NCBI GenBank assembly: GCA_007449985.2
Contig: VIIQ02000067.1
Location: 1-64,000, forward strand
Origin: Desmodesmus armatus
Taxonomy: Eukaryota; Chlorophyta; Chlorophyceae; Sphaeropleales; Scenedesmaceae
Reading direction: 5' to 3'
DNA length: 64,000 nucleotides
A program made the translations under genes and the position numbers. Below are positions 24,694-37,400 of the stretch, in pieces; positions within the stretch are counted from its first letter, which is position 1, and every line of letters starts with the position of its first letter. The notes under the pieces are model-generated. The model made no database searches, was not told the DNA's origin, and was given only the letters and a program-made list of their open reading frames with translations.

Positions 24694-27600
24694 TCAGAGC
24701 CCTGACTGTGTGACAGCGTAGTATGCATAGCTGCTGGTCGTGTGTGCCGCCACCATGCTGCCAACGTGCTGCAAAGTGCTGTTCCATGCCTGCTCTGTCA
24801 CCAATGCGCTGGGCAGCCTGTAGGTGTTGGCCTGCAATGCTGCCAGGGCAGCCGTGTTGCTGTGCTGCAGCGCCCGCTGCAACAGCTCCAGGTCGCCTGC
24901 ACAGCAGGCCACCAAAACAACCCACCGCGTTAGCGAACGAAGAAGAAGCTGCACAGCTGGCACACAGAAGGTCACATCCAGCACTGATCCAGCACTGATC
25001 TCGACTGGGTGCCCCAGGCAAGCTCGACAACAAATATACAGGGTCTGCTGCAGTCTGTGGGAAAAACCACGATAAAAAAAGAGGGGTATGTATGCTGTGG
25101 CCTGCATCCTTCCCACCAGCTGCAGCCCCAGCAAGTGCCGCCCCTTTATGGATCCCTCACCTGTGAGTGCTGCCGCCACAAAGCCCACGGCCTGTCCTGC
25201 GTGGCTGCCTGATGCCCCGCTGGCTGCCACCAGCTCCCTCAGCTCACTGGCCATGCCCACCTCAGCCATCTTGGCAGCCAGACGCGCCAGCTGGGGCGGC
25301 GTCAGCAGACCACGGTGCGCAAGCAGCAGCTGGCTGGCTCGCCGGGTCACATCTGAGGCAGCAAGCACCACAGGCACAGGATAAACAGCCGCGTGGCAAG
25401 GAACTCAGAAGGCAGGAGGGGACAGGGAACATCAAACAGCCCGGCTGGGTGGCCTGACTGCATCGTATTGCTGCAGAGAGGTATGCTGGTGTGCACACTA
25501 CACAAACCAACATGCACTCCCACAGACCGGCCTCACGAGTAGTATCAGCATGTATAGGACATGGCAGCAAAAGACAGGCAACAGCCTTGCGGTCAAGTGC
25601 AGCAGCCTGCTCCACTGCTTCCCCTCCCTGGCCCTGTGACCTCCCTGCCACCCACCTGTGATGCCTGCTGCTTGGCTGCCCTCCACCAGCCTCATGGCCA
25701 GGCTGAGGGCTGATGCAGGCGGCGGCTGGGCAGCGGCAGCAACAGCAGTGGCAGCAGCAACCAGGCCAGCAGCTGCACTGGCAGCACCACCCAGTGCTGC
25801 ATAGCCGCTGCTGGTGTCCTGGTCCACTGGGTCTAGGTCGACCTGGCGGGGGCCACTGCTGGCAGCCCAGTCGTGCTGCAGGGGTGCACCCCAAGCCACA
25901 CGGCCCTTGGCCAGCGGGTCATGCTCCTTGTCACCTGCCTGTGGAGGGGACAGGGGGAGGGGGGAGCACAAGCAGCACGTCAGCACAGGCCACATCGGTA
26001 ACCTCTCCCATGGGGCTGGACTGCACCAATTCCTCTCTGCCATGCGTGGCAATACCAACATACAACAAGCAGCACACTGCCCCGCACCTCGCTGTACACC
26101 TCAACCCCTACTTGCATACACTGCACACCGCCCCACCCTGACCGGTTGGACCAACAGCTGCACCAGCCACATGCTACCATTCCCGTGCCAGGCTGGCTCA
26201 CCTGCTGGTCTGCTGCATCAGGCGGCAGCTGATAATTGTCTATGAACAGCCCACCAAAGCCCATGATGCCCCACATCTGTTGCTGCTGCTTCTGCGCCGT
26301 GGCCTCAGGCTCAGGAGTACCTCCACTGCCGCCAGCTGCTGCTGCTGCTGCTGCCACCTGCCCCGCCGTTGCCAGGGGTGCAGTCACCCCCAGTGATGCC
26401 ATCAGTGTGTCAGTCCCAGTGGGGCCTGCTGCTGCAGAAGCCCCTGGTTCGCCCGCTCTGCTGCTTGCATAGGCCTCGCTGCTGCTGAGTGCTGCTCTGT
26501 CGCTGCAGCCCCTCATGAGGGCCTCACAGCAGACACACGCACGCCGCCACTGACCTGTGGCACAGCAGCACACCAGCACATACTGGTTTCTCTTGTAGCT
26601 GCCATCCGTGGCAACACATCATCAGGTTGCGTGCAACTCAGGAATGATTGCTTGATTGCCTGACTTGGACCATACTTGTATGCATGTCCTCCAGATACAA
26701 CCAGTGGCACTTGGGCAGGTGGATGCAAACCAGCTCAACACTTACCCACAGCACCCCTTGCACAAGTCAACCTGGCCTCACTGGTCCGCTCCTTGTCCAT
26801 AGCTGGGTGTGATGCACCCTCTGCTCCCTAACCCCTCTTCCCGCAGGGGCTGGTGCTGTGTGTCCATGCCGTCTTCCCGTCCTCCCCCTCTCCCCCCCCC
26901 CCACCTGTGATGATGCACAGCTCTGCCTCCATGGCCAGGCTGAGGCCCTGCAGCCCCATCAGGGCCAGGTGGGCGCCAGGTGCACCACCCTGCAAGGCCA
27001 GGAAGGCGGCCAGGCTGTCGTGCTGGGCAGCGTACAGACCCTTGCGCCCAACAGCCACAGCACCAACCAGGTCGCCCTGGGCACACAAGCAGCGAGAGCG
27101 GATGCCTGCACACAACATCAACACGCACCCAGGTGGGCAGCGGCAGCGAGTCAGGCACAGTACACTGCTTGAATCAACAGACAAGAGGCTGTGCAGACCT
27201 GTGAGCTTTGCCCCAAGCAAAATCCCGAAATAAAAAAACTCCCGGTAGGCAATGCCCTAGATGTGTGCCAACTGTGTCTACAAGCACTTCTTCTCTCAAA
27301 GCTGGTGCACCAGCTACGTTAGCCAACCGCTGCATCACCTGGGTGTGTGAGGGGGATGAGCACAGGCTGGCCCAGTGCGTTGACCAGCCACAGGTTGCCC
27401 TGGCGGGGCCCCAGCAAGGCCAGGGGCCCGGGTGGCCGCGGCACTGGGCCAGGCAGTGAGGCGTCCCTGCCGCTGCTGCTGGCCCGCAGCCTGCTGGTGG
27501 CAGTGGTGCCCGTCAGGCCCGCCAGCTGGATGAACTGCCAGCAGCAAGCCATGAGCAACAGGAGACAGATGCAGAGACACAGACAGCATGTGCAGGGGAC

Positions 27601-30600
27601 ATTTATATGAAAGAATGACATTACATGACATGTGTCAGTGCCAATCTGGCGTGCTGCAGCTCAAGCACGCATACACTTTGGCATGCAAGGTGGTCTGCTG
27701 GGAGCCTGTGACATGAGGGCGCGTTCAAGCATGGAAGAGTATTTGAGAGGGCCATGCGGGTGTGTCCTTGATGTCAGCAAACACGCACCCTACATGCCCA
27801 CTTTCTGGCTGGTCTTTGGTGCAACACCCACCTGAAGCGTGGTCTGTGTGCCCTGCTTGCTGCTGCTGCTACTGCTGCCAGTGGCTGCAAAGTCTGCCAA
27901 GGGGCCGTCCAGCAAGCTGAAGGGGTCGGCTTCCACTGGAGCACTGGGTGCAGCACCTGGCAAGCAGTACACCCAACATGCACACTGTCTTGAAAAGACT
28001 GTCTTAGTCATTGAATTGGTTTTAAGGCGTGGCCATTAGAGGGTTAAAAAGACACGGGAGATGTGCCCCAAACACTAGAATAGGCAGGCACTGTGGCCCT
28101 TAGTGTACAGCTGGCTGTCCAGCAACAACAGACCAGCAGCACTGCTGGGTAGTGCCCCCCCCCCCTGCTTAAGGCACCCCAGCCCAGCCAATGCTTCACT
28201 GTATTGGTGCACGGCTAGCTGCCCAGCGGAGAGATCAGCACTGCAGGGTACTGCGCTCCCCCCTTTCCCAAAAACCAAGGCAGGCACCCCAGCCCAGTCC
28301 AGGCTTACCTGCCGGCGGCGCCTCCTCTGCCGCCACAAAGGCCAGCAGTATGCTGGTGGGTGTGGCGATGTACAGCTGCCGTATGCCCCACACTGCACAG
28401 GTGGTGCCCACGATAGGCAGGCTGCCCAGCACCTCCAGTGTGGGTTGGGCCCGCAGCACCTGCACCTGGCGTAGGTAGGCCAGGGCCAGGTAGCGCAGGG
28501 TGGGGTCCCACGCCACCACACACGGCTCAGGGAGCTCAGGACCAACCTGCAGGACCAGCAGGGTGGCAGCACAGCAGGTAACTCAGGTCCACTGAATTCA
28601 TATGCCCACATGTCGATCAAGTGGTACGGCAGCCAACCCCTCACAAGGAGCCTACACATCCAGCAACCCTAACCTGCGTTCACTTTGTTTGCAGCCAGCC
28701 CTCAAAGCTCCAGACAGACGACGATCACTTGTCCTATGTGCCAGCTGCGCCGTGTGAACTCCTCTACCACACACCCCATCACCAAACACACCTTGCTGAC
28801 GCCGTTCCAGGAGTAGAACTGCATAACTGGCGAGGCGTCCTCCCCTGACAGCTCAGCCCCGCTGGAGGTCATGCGCTTCAGAGCCACACCCAGCAGGGGG
28901 CCGCCATGCAGCCCACACGGGACGTCACCATGCAGCGCCATCTGGGAGGCAGCAGGCGGGGGGGGGGGGGGGGGCAACAGCAACAGCAACAGCAGCAGCC
29001 ATCAACAACAGGACCAAGGTCTGATTTGTGGTACTGGCTGTTACTATGTGACATGCATTTGTGTGATATGTAAGTGTAAACGCAACTGTTGCAGCTTGCT
29101 GTTTGCAGAAGGTAGCCACAGGACCCCCCTTGACCACCGGCCACCCTTTGAGCAAACCGGGCGTGTGCCCCTCCAGCCGCCCCCCTCCACACCGCGTCCG
29201 CACCCACCTGGTGGCAGATGGTGCTGCATCCCAGTCCGTCCAGTGCCTTGATGCGCACCACAGTGGCTGCAGCCATGCTGGCCGCCACTGCTGCTGCCTC
29301 AGCTGCTGCCCACTTCTCACTGTCCTTGCCCTTGACCTTCTTCTTCTTACCCTTGCCCAATGCAGGCAGGACGGGTGCAGGCTCCTCCAACACAGCAAAT
29401 ACGTCCCTGGGAAGAGGCAATAGAGGCACAGGTAGCAGACATCATATGGCCAGTTTGATAACAGAGGTGCACAGCCACCAAAGGCCCAAATAGCACAGCA
29501 GCCTGCTACACATGGGCTGCAGCACAGTCTGGCATCACTCAAGTGCTGTCAAGGACCCCCGGACGTAAACAGTTCAAATTGGCTGCACCCCTTGCCTCCT
29601 CAACAGTCCAGGCAGCACCACCACTGCTAGCTCACCTGTGGCTGTGCCATGCCAGATCCACCCCTGAGCCGGAGTCCACCTCCTGCCAGGTGCCTGCCAG
29701 TGTCCTGTAGTACACCACATAGCCCCTGCTGGCGGGCCAGCACACAGACACGTACTCCCCACCACCACTCACACCCACAATGGCGCGCCCCGTGCGGCCA
29801 ACTGCGGGGCCCAGCTGCTGCACAGACAACACCTGGGGCACCACCTGGCGCGCACCACCAAGGTCCTGCAGCACACAGCAGCAGCAAGGAGCAGCCAGGA
29901 ACAGGGCCAGGCATGACGTTGACAGCATTCGTGCTGTCAGCAATCACGTGGTGACATTGTGAGAGCATTTTGTGAGCCAGCAGCCATGCAGAGGTATCGC
30001 CTTGGCAGCAGTTCTGCAGCTGAGCATACGCAACTCATATGGAGGCCCAAACGTTGCCGGTGGCCGACAGCCATCCTCGTAAGCCGTTGTTACCCAGCTG
30101 TGCAACCCGCCTGCCCACCCACCCTCCACTCACCTTGTCTGCAGCTGCGCAGTTGACCAGCCACACCGCCTCCCCCATGTGAGCCACATAGGCTGCAGCC
30201 AGAGGCTCCTGGGGCAGCCGCAGTGCTGGGCTGTCGTGCGCGGCAGCCAGGTTGTGCAGGGGCAGCCCCGCCACCGGCAGTGGGTACATGCGGTCAAAGG
30301 TCATGAAGGCCATGCCTGTGTTGGCACCCACAGCCGCCAGGTTGGGGCGCACAGGGCTGACAGCAACCACATACGCCTTGGGCACCTTCTTGGTGCCTGC
30401 GGGGCACAGGAGCACACCGACAGGCGGGATGGGGCAAGCATGGAACATGAGGGCACAGGCAACCAGGAGATGCATCGCAAGCAGCCATGCCAGGAGCCGG
30501 TGCTTGGAGATGCAGCCAGGGATGCCATCCATTCACAGCAACCCCTCCGGCGCATGCATGGTTGAAAGCAGGTCGCATCACGTGACTGTTACTAATGCCT

Positions 30601-33600
30601 GCAGTAGAAGCCGCATGTTGCTGTGTCTCATTACGTCTACAGCAACCCTGCAGCTGCCCCCTTCCAGGATCACCGCCTCCCCTCCCAGCAACCAAGGAGC
30701 TGGTGCAGTGTGTGCGGTACCTGGTGGTACCAGTCCTGCCAGGTTGGTGCAGGCCCTGAGCCCCTTCTCCGGCGGCATCTGGCTGAGGGTGTAGGCTGCA
30801 ACCACGCCGGGGCCGTTGTTTGTGGCCAGCAGCGCATGGGCGCCAGACAGGTTGAAGTACCTGCATGGCCAGTCAGGGGGGGGGACATGACGACAGCGAT
30901 GTTGGGTGCCACGCCGATGAGTGTTTGGCTGCTCACATGCTGCAAATTGACAGCATGATAGCTGGAATCAGTCCAGGCTCACACCCATTGGCAAACACAC
31001 CCTCAGACGGTGCAAGGGCACCAGTGCGGCTCTCCCTGAACCCCGCCACTGCACCACCACTCCTCACCTCTGGCTGTATGTGAGGCTGGTGAGGGGAGCC
31101 TTGGCGTCAAGCTTGGTGCGCCAGACCTCCTTCAGGGTCAGGGCGTCCCAAGCAGCCAACCGGTGGTCCGCACCTGAACCCAGTGAGCAGGGGGGGGGGG
31201 GGCAGACAGGGAGGCGTCAGGGCGGGAGAGGGTGAAAGGACGCCAGCTGCAGCAGGCAAAGCTGTGCGTAGTCTTGCTGCAGGTATCCCTGCTGTTGCTG
31301 TGTGACTTGTATGGTGGTGCGACTTCATGCCACCAGAGCACATGGCAAAAGCTGCAGAGCCTACCTTGTAGGCTACAAGTGCGCAGTTAATCAACTTGCA
31401 TCCTACACCAACCACACACTACATCCCTGCTTGCCAGATGGCATCTGGCCGGGATAAGCAGCAGCCCTGTTCACAAAATCAATGCAGTACCCCCCTGTCC
31501 CCCCCCCCTTGGACAGACGAAGCTCTGCTGGCCTATCCATCCAGGCATGCCTCTGCCATCCAGCCGCCCATACCCTGTGCTGCCCGCCCCAACCATCCTC
31601 GCGCCTCATCCCTGCCCCTCACTCTTAATCTCCTATGGAGTCTCTCAGGCCTGTTGCTGACTCCCAGAGTGCCCACTGTCCCCTCCACACCCAGCCTCAC
31701 CTGCGCTGAACACCTTGGGTGCAGTGGCCTGTGCGTCCTCAGGTCCTGGCGTGAGGCACAGTGCCCACACCTCACCACTGTGACCGCTGAAGGCCAACCG
31801 AGGGGCCACCTCCCTCTCAGCTGAGCCCAGTGGGGTGCTGAAGGGTGACCACAGGAACATACCACCAGAGGAGTCCCCAGCCAGCACAAGGTCCACACTG
31901 GGCAGGAAGGTGACAGGGCCAGTGGCTGCTGCAGCTGATGCAGGGGGTCCGCCGCGGTCACTGGACTGACGCGGTGTCCTGCCCTTGCCAGTCTGCTGCT
32001 GCTGTGGTGTGGGTGCAGCTGCTGCTGCTGCGTGCTGGTCTGCTGCCTGCCTGAACTCAGCCCTGGAAGGCAGAGCCAGCAGGGAGGTGATGCCCGCCTT
32101 GTGGTTGCCTGACAGCCGACCTATGACCTGAGCGGGTGACCACAGCGCACACAACAGCAGACAGGCAGGCAGGCAGGAAGGCAACACAAAATGAACCATC
32201 AATGAGCTACTCACAGCAATCCCGAGCTAGCGGGCCCCACACCATGCACAGGCTGCAGTGACACGCAGCAAACACATGATCTTGCGCTCTGCGACAAAAT
32301 GCCACATGCAGAGCACTCAGGCATCTGGTGAGCAGTCCAACAACAGACCCTGCCTGCTGCCACTGCCCTAGCTCAGATCATCCCCAAGCAGCACTGCATG
32401 CTGGTGCCCCCTGGCCAAGCATCTGCACCCGCTGTTTACCCCAAACGCAACCCTCCCCCTTGGCCCTCCTGCGCACCCTGCTCTGCCCCCCCCTCCCCCC
32501 GCCTTACCCTCAGAGTCGCCAGGTGCAACAGCCGCACAACCCCGTCAGCACAGCCCACTGCCAGCACTGGCGAGGTCATGAGGTTGTCAGGGTCAGGCTG
32601 GCCCCCTGGCGAGAAGCGGCCTCCCCTGAACAGAAATGCCACACAGTTGAGCGCCTTGTTGTCCAGCACAGCCCGCTGCACCTCATAGGGCTTGCGGGTG
32701 TTGAGGTCATACAGCAGCAGCTTGTTCTCACACACCACCACCAGCAGCCTGCAGGAACAGACACATCACGTGCTTCTGGCTTGGCAGCAGATGCCGTACT
32801 GCCGCACCGACTGTCACAGCTGCGGCTGCGTGCACTACCAGTGTCAGAGCACACCCCTGGGTTACTTGCAGCAGAACCTTGCTTGTCAAACTCCTAGCGA
32901 GCTGTGGTGTGAGCCCAGGGCAGAAAGCTGTGTGACCCTCATGCACAGCCACATCCCTCCAAGCTTGCCCTTGTTCATCCTGGCTGTTCTGCAGTACCTA
33001 CTGTGTGCATCCCAGACCCGGAGTTCCCACTGTCGTCTGGCATTGTAAAACCCAGAGGCCCTGCTTACCTTGTGCCATCCAGTGCATGCACATTGGCTGC
33101 ACTAGGGGGGTTGGTGCTGCTGCCATTGACCATGTAGTGCTGCGTGACGGTCTGCCAGTAGGCCACCTCTGAGTCCAGGAAGCGGACCTGTGGTACCACA
33201 CACAAATGACTACTACATGAGCCTGGCCAACACCTAAGCAGGCATCTGAGAGAGAGGGAGGGTCTGACTGGACAGCTGCATGACAACTGCTTGATTGTGC
33301 ATTGCGGTCAGGATAATGCTTCATGCTCTGTCTGGTCGTTCCTGGTGCACCAATCAGGTGCTTTACATCCCTGCATCCCCAACCAGGCTTCACCCTGGCA
33401 GCCTCCCAGGTGCTGCTGAGCATCGCTGGCTGCCCAGACCCTGTGTGCCCCCTGACCTGGCGTATGTGCCCTGAGGGTACTCGGGAGGGTGCGTGGCTGA
33501 GGGCTGAAGGATTGGTAGTGAAGGCGGTGTCCTTGGCTGATATGGTGTTGAGCGCTGCCTCCATAGACCCCTCATCATCAGCACCGCCCAGCTGCAGGTC

Positions 33601-34029
33601 ATGCAGTGTCTGCACACATACGCACAGCACACAAAGCTTACAAAGCGTGCTGGCCACTCAGCCGCCCTGACTAGCTGCCCTTGAGGGTGGTCAGCAGTTG
33701 CGCCTGGACACTGCCCCTGCTGCATTTGTTGAGAACCACGCCGCACGTCGATGTGAACAGTGCGCTGCAGAGACAGTGGGAGGGATCGCCAGCAACTGCA
33801 TGTAGCTCCCTCGCCTGACCTGCTGGGTTGTCCAGTCCCAAACACGGACTCTGTCAGTGGTGTCTGCATAGCAGATCCAGGGCTGCACAGGGTGGAACTC
33901 CAGCAGCTTCACCTGCAACAAGGAGCTGGTCCTGCATCAGCATGTGCGCTGTCATGCTGGCCCCATGCCCTACCACCTGCCCCTTCACACCTTGCCAGGG
34001 GATCCCGCAAAACCACGAAGCTGCAACAT
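24694..34029 (-). CDS. TPLATE/TSET complex subunit, TWD40-1 (TTRAY) type, 1,316 aa, 20 exons
   Basis: Exons: 34029-33991, 33912-33820, 33609-33457, 33187-33069, 32748-32508, 32127-31701, 31173-31068, 30860-30721, 30396-30134, 29865-29636, 29406-29208, 28941-28792, 28546-28309, 27956-27832, 27534-27339, 27105-26905, 26554-26202, 25938-25656, 25352-25161, 24896-24694. Every junction keeps phase. The order of segments follows Arabidopsis AT3G50590 (TWD40-1), as I remember it, throughout. It opens MLQLRGFAGSPGK then VKLLEFHPVQPWICYAD. Then come ENKLLLYDL, LDNKALNCVAFL, DGVVRLL and a GADHRLAAWDALTLKEVWRT blade. A lysine-rich KGKKKKVKGKD segment follows, then GNLWLVNALGQPVL with LTHPGIRSRC, and a helical C-terminal part. 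The family has two beta-propellers followed by an alpha-solenoid and works at the plasma membrane in clathrin-linked endocytosis. The roughly 300-residue Pro/Ala-rich tail of the Arabidopsis protein is absent: the stop follows the last helical segment directly. Ala/Gly/Gln insertions lie in exons 6, 17 and 18. Confidence 0.9.
28958..28974. repeat. G17 homopolymer (C tract before a splice acceptor on the minus strand)
   Basis: On the coding strand a C17 run ends 16 bases before exon 12 of the TWD40-1 gene. With the C13 run at 31,190 and shorter C runs elsewhere, this gene's polypyrimidine tracts are made partly of pure C. Confidence 0.9.
31190..31202. repeat. G13 homopolymer (C tract before a splice acceptor on the minus strand)
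   Basis: On the coding strand this is a C13 run ending 16 bases before exon 7 of the TWD40-1 gene, where a polypyrimidine tract is expected. Confidence 0.9.
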
Positions 34030-34487
34030 GTTGGCTTGCTTCTAGCCTTATTCAGGGTGTGTTGTACTTTTCCCAGATCAGCGCAACTGCACGATGATCG
34101 AGGATACGGACTGCTTGACATTACATGACTTCGCAATAAAACAAAATCATGTCCAATTACACTGAGGCTGCGCAGCTTCGAGCTTTTGTCTGCGATCACA
34201 CCAACAACATCGGTGACAAACTTCCAATCAGAACAGTCAAAAGGTCATTTGTTGAGATATAAATACCACCACGGGATACTACACTGTCATACCACTACAC
34301 CACCACATAAGCAGTGTCCGAGCAGAATGTGCCAAAGGGGGTGCTGACCATATAGGCCACCTCAGCTGTCACTACAAGTGTAGTTCAGGCAAGCAGACCC
34401 AAAACATAGTCCTAAAGGAAATCCAGTGAAATTCAGTCACTCCTGCCAATCAATGTTACTGTCGCTCATCCTCCACCCTCAGCCTTG
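34030..34487. promoter_or_regulatory. Intergenic region: flippase 3' end and TWD40-1 promoter
   Basis: These 458 bases are AT-richer than the neighbouring exons and carry no coding signal I trust. Two candidate flippase poly(A) signals lie in the half nearest the TWD40-1 start, so the flippase 3' UTR may run through the TWD40-1 promoter. Confidence 0.5.
34121..34161 (-). terminator. Two candidate TGTAA poly(A) signals of the P4-ATPase gene
   Basis: TGTAA occurs on the minus strand at 34,157-34,161 and 34,121-34,125, about 330-365 bases after the flippase stop. The second is 92 bases upstream of the TWD40-1 start codon. Confidence 0.45.
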
Positions 34488-37400
34488 TCAGCTCTTCTTT
34501 GCTGGACTGCCACCACCGCCGCTGCGCTTGGCTGGCCGGTTCAAGGCAGATGACAGGAACTCCATGATGGCGGGGTCCTCGTCGTTGGCTGCTGCTTGGC
34601 TGCCTGGATGATTTCCCGGTGGCTGTGGCTGCTGCTGCCTGCCCAGGCGCGACGGGGTAGTCTGCTGACTGCCATGAGCTGCATGGCTGCTGCTGCTGCT
34701 GGGACCCACACCACTGACGGGGCTATCGGGGTAGCTGAGCTGCACCGCTCCTGTGCTGCTGGGGCTGCTGCACGCTGCACCTGCATAGGCATGCAGAGCC
34801 TGCGATGCTTGCTGTAGCGCCTGGGCGCTGCTGCCACTGTGGGGCTCTGCCTCCAGCTGCTGGCTGTTGGCCCTGCTGACCGCCTTGCTGCTGCCTTTGC
34901 TGCTCGGGTCCGAGCTGCGCGCAGAGCCTGCACTACCTGGCCGCAACACCCTGCACGCACAGCAGAAGGCAGCAGCAGCACATTTAGCGCCAGTGCAAGA
35001 GACCAGGCGCTCCACAGGCGACATCATCAAGCACCTGCGATTCATTCTTGCACAAGCACCACGTGTCCAGTATTAGGCATGCCAGCATGCATCCTTTGCA
35101 GTAGTCAGACAGCTGTGAACCTGCGTGCCCGTTGCTCACATGCTCAGGCTGCTGATGCTCAGGTTGCTGAGCTTGCTGAGCTGGCTGACTTGGCTGTCAT
35201 CGCGCTTGTGGCGCCGTGGGTCAGCGTTGAAGGCGCGCTCCAGGTTGGCTAGCACCGGGTTGGGTACAAAGCCCTCCACAGGCGGCAGCGCATCATGCAC
35301 CCCCACCACGCTGCCAGCAGCTGGGGTAGACGTCCCTGCCGTGCTGCCATCACCAGCAGCACATGCCTGCAGACCCATCACCACCCCATCAACAGCTGCC
35401 CCCGCTGTTGCCCCACTGGATGAGTTGAAGCCGGAAGGTGGCAGGGGCCCTGCTGTCGTGCTGCCCACAGCTGACACTGACGAATGCCGCCGCGTCAGTG
35501 CCATGATGGTGTTGACCACACCTGAACTGTGTGGGGTCAGGCCTGCAGGCGCAGGCTGTGCAGGCGATGGCATGTCCCCTGACGGCGATATTGAGTAGCC
35601 CACCTGCACAAAGGGATAGTTTGCAGCCGCGCAACACAATATCAGGCCACCAGTACCACGGCGCTGCCTTCACCAGCGCGCCGCCACTATTGAAAAAATG
35701 GCCACGGCAGGGCCTGTGCCTTTTTGCAGCAACCAGGCAGCGTACGCTTCACACTGTTGGCAAACATGATTCAGCACACCAACTGAGCAGACGTGTGCAC
35801 AAGCGCTTGGCGCCCACACCAGCAGCATGACATTGGCGACTGTGTGCGCACCTGCGTGGCTGCCCGCCGCAGCTCGTTGGCGTCAAACACTCTGCTCTGC
35901 GTGTTGTAGGGGGGCACAAAGCCGCTGTACATGGTGCGCCCCTGCCGCTGTCGGTCCTTGCGCTGCCTCAGGCGGTTGGCCAGGTCGATGCGTGACCTGC
36001 CGCCTGGCTTGGCTGGCTGCGGCCGCAGTGCTGCCTCTGCATCGAGAGCCTCGCCACGCTGCTCCCGCATGGACATCTCCTGCAGCACCTGGTAAGGCGC
36101 TGGAGCGAAGTGCCTGCACAAAGTGAAACAGCAGGGCCGACGGCACATTGACATGGCAGACACTACATGGTGCCAATATGCATGCCAAGGTCCAGGGATG
36201 GCTGATCTGACTTCAGGCAACAGAACATAGCCAGGTCACTGCACCCTGCTCAATGTCACACTCTGGGTGTTGCACGACAATACTGCACGCTATGCATAAA
36301 GCATGATGGCAGGCAGTGCATGCCGGCTGGCTGCTCACCTCTTCATAGCCCTGAAGAAGAACACAGGTACCATGCAGGCGATGGGCACCATGACAATCAG
36401 CAGCCAGAACTGGGGGTACCTCGCCACAGTTTCCAGCGAGTAGTGTAGGTCCGTGGACATGCTGATGGGGAACGCACCAAACGCCAGCAGGAACAGGAAC
36501 CACAGCACTGCACAAACATGCACATGCAACAACACCAGGACGTCAGGATCGGGAGGCTTGTGGCAGCCTGCAGGCTTTGTGTGCATCGCTGTTGCCTGAC
36601 TTTGTCTGCAAAGAAAGGGTCCATGCACAGGTTCACAGTCGTGTGACTGCCACAAGCATCAGTCCACTCCCAGACAGTCCAGGCTGCCTTTGGCAAGCGC
36701 GTACCTATGGAGCCCCAGATGGCCACGTGGTGCAAACAGATCCACTGGTCAATGACAATGGCCAGCTGCAGGTGCACAGTGATGATGACGATGGTGAACA
36801 TGAGCAACCCATTGCGCAGCAGCGACCAAGAGTGGCCGGCCGCGCTGTCGCTGTCCAGGTTGTCGGCGCCCAGCAGCACCATCACCACAATCAGGGCCGC
36901 GTGGAAGAAGGCGGTCCCCAGCCAGCCCACGATGGCGGGCAGGCTGAAGTACAAGTTGTGTTGGCCTGCACACAAGACGGTACAGGGAGGCAGAAACGGT
37001 GCAGGTGAGAGGGTGTCGGCAATTTGCAGCTAACTGCACGTGGCCTCACTCTGAGACGCTGAACCAGGGCATCAGCAGAATTGCTCAAGCGGCTGGCTTC
37101 TGCCATTACATGCAGCATGCTTGATTCCGTATGTGTCAGTCCCTCATCTAAGCTGGGGCTTCACTCACCCTCTTTGTACAGGAAAGGGTACTTCAGTCCT
37201 GCATTTTTCTCTAGGTCCCGGTCAAACCAGCCCACCACCAGGGGTGCTGCTGCGGTAAACACCACGTTGAACAGTGTCATGTAGAAGTCGTTGTAGATGG
37301 GCTGCCCACTGAAGAGCGCAAAAGCGTTGTACACAAAGATGGTGCTGCCATAAAGCAGGTTCTTGTAGAAGAAGAAGCAGATCATGCGTGTGATGCGCTT

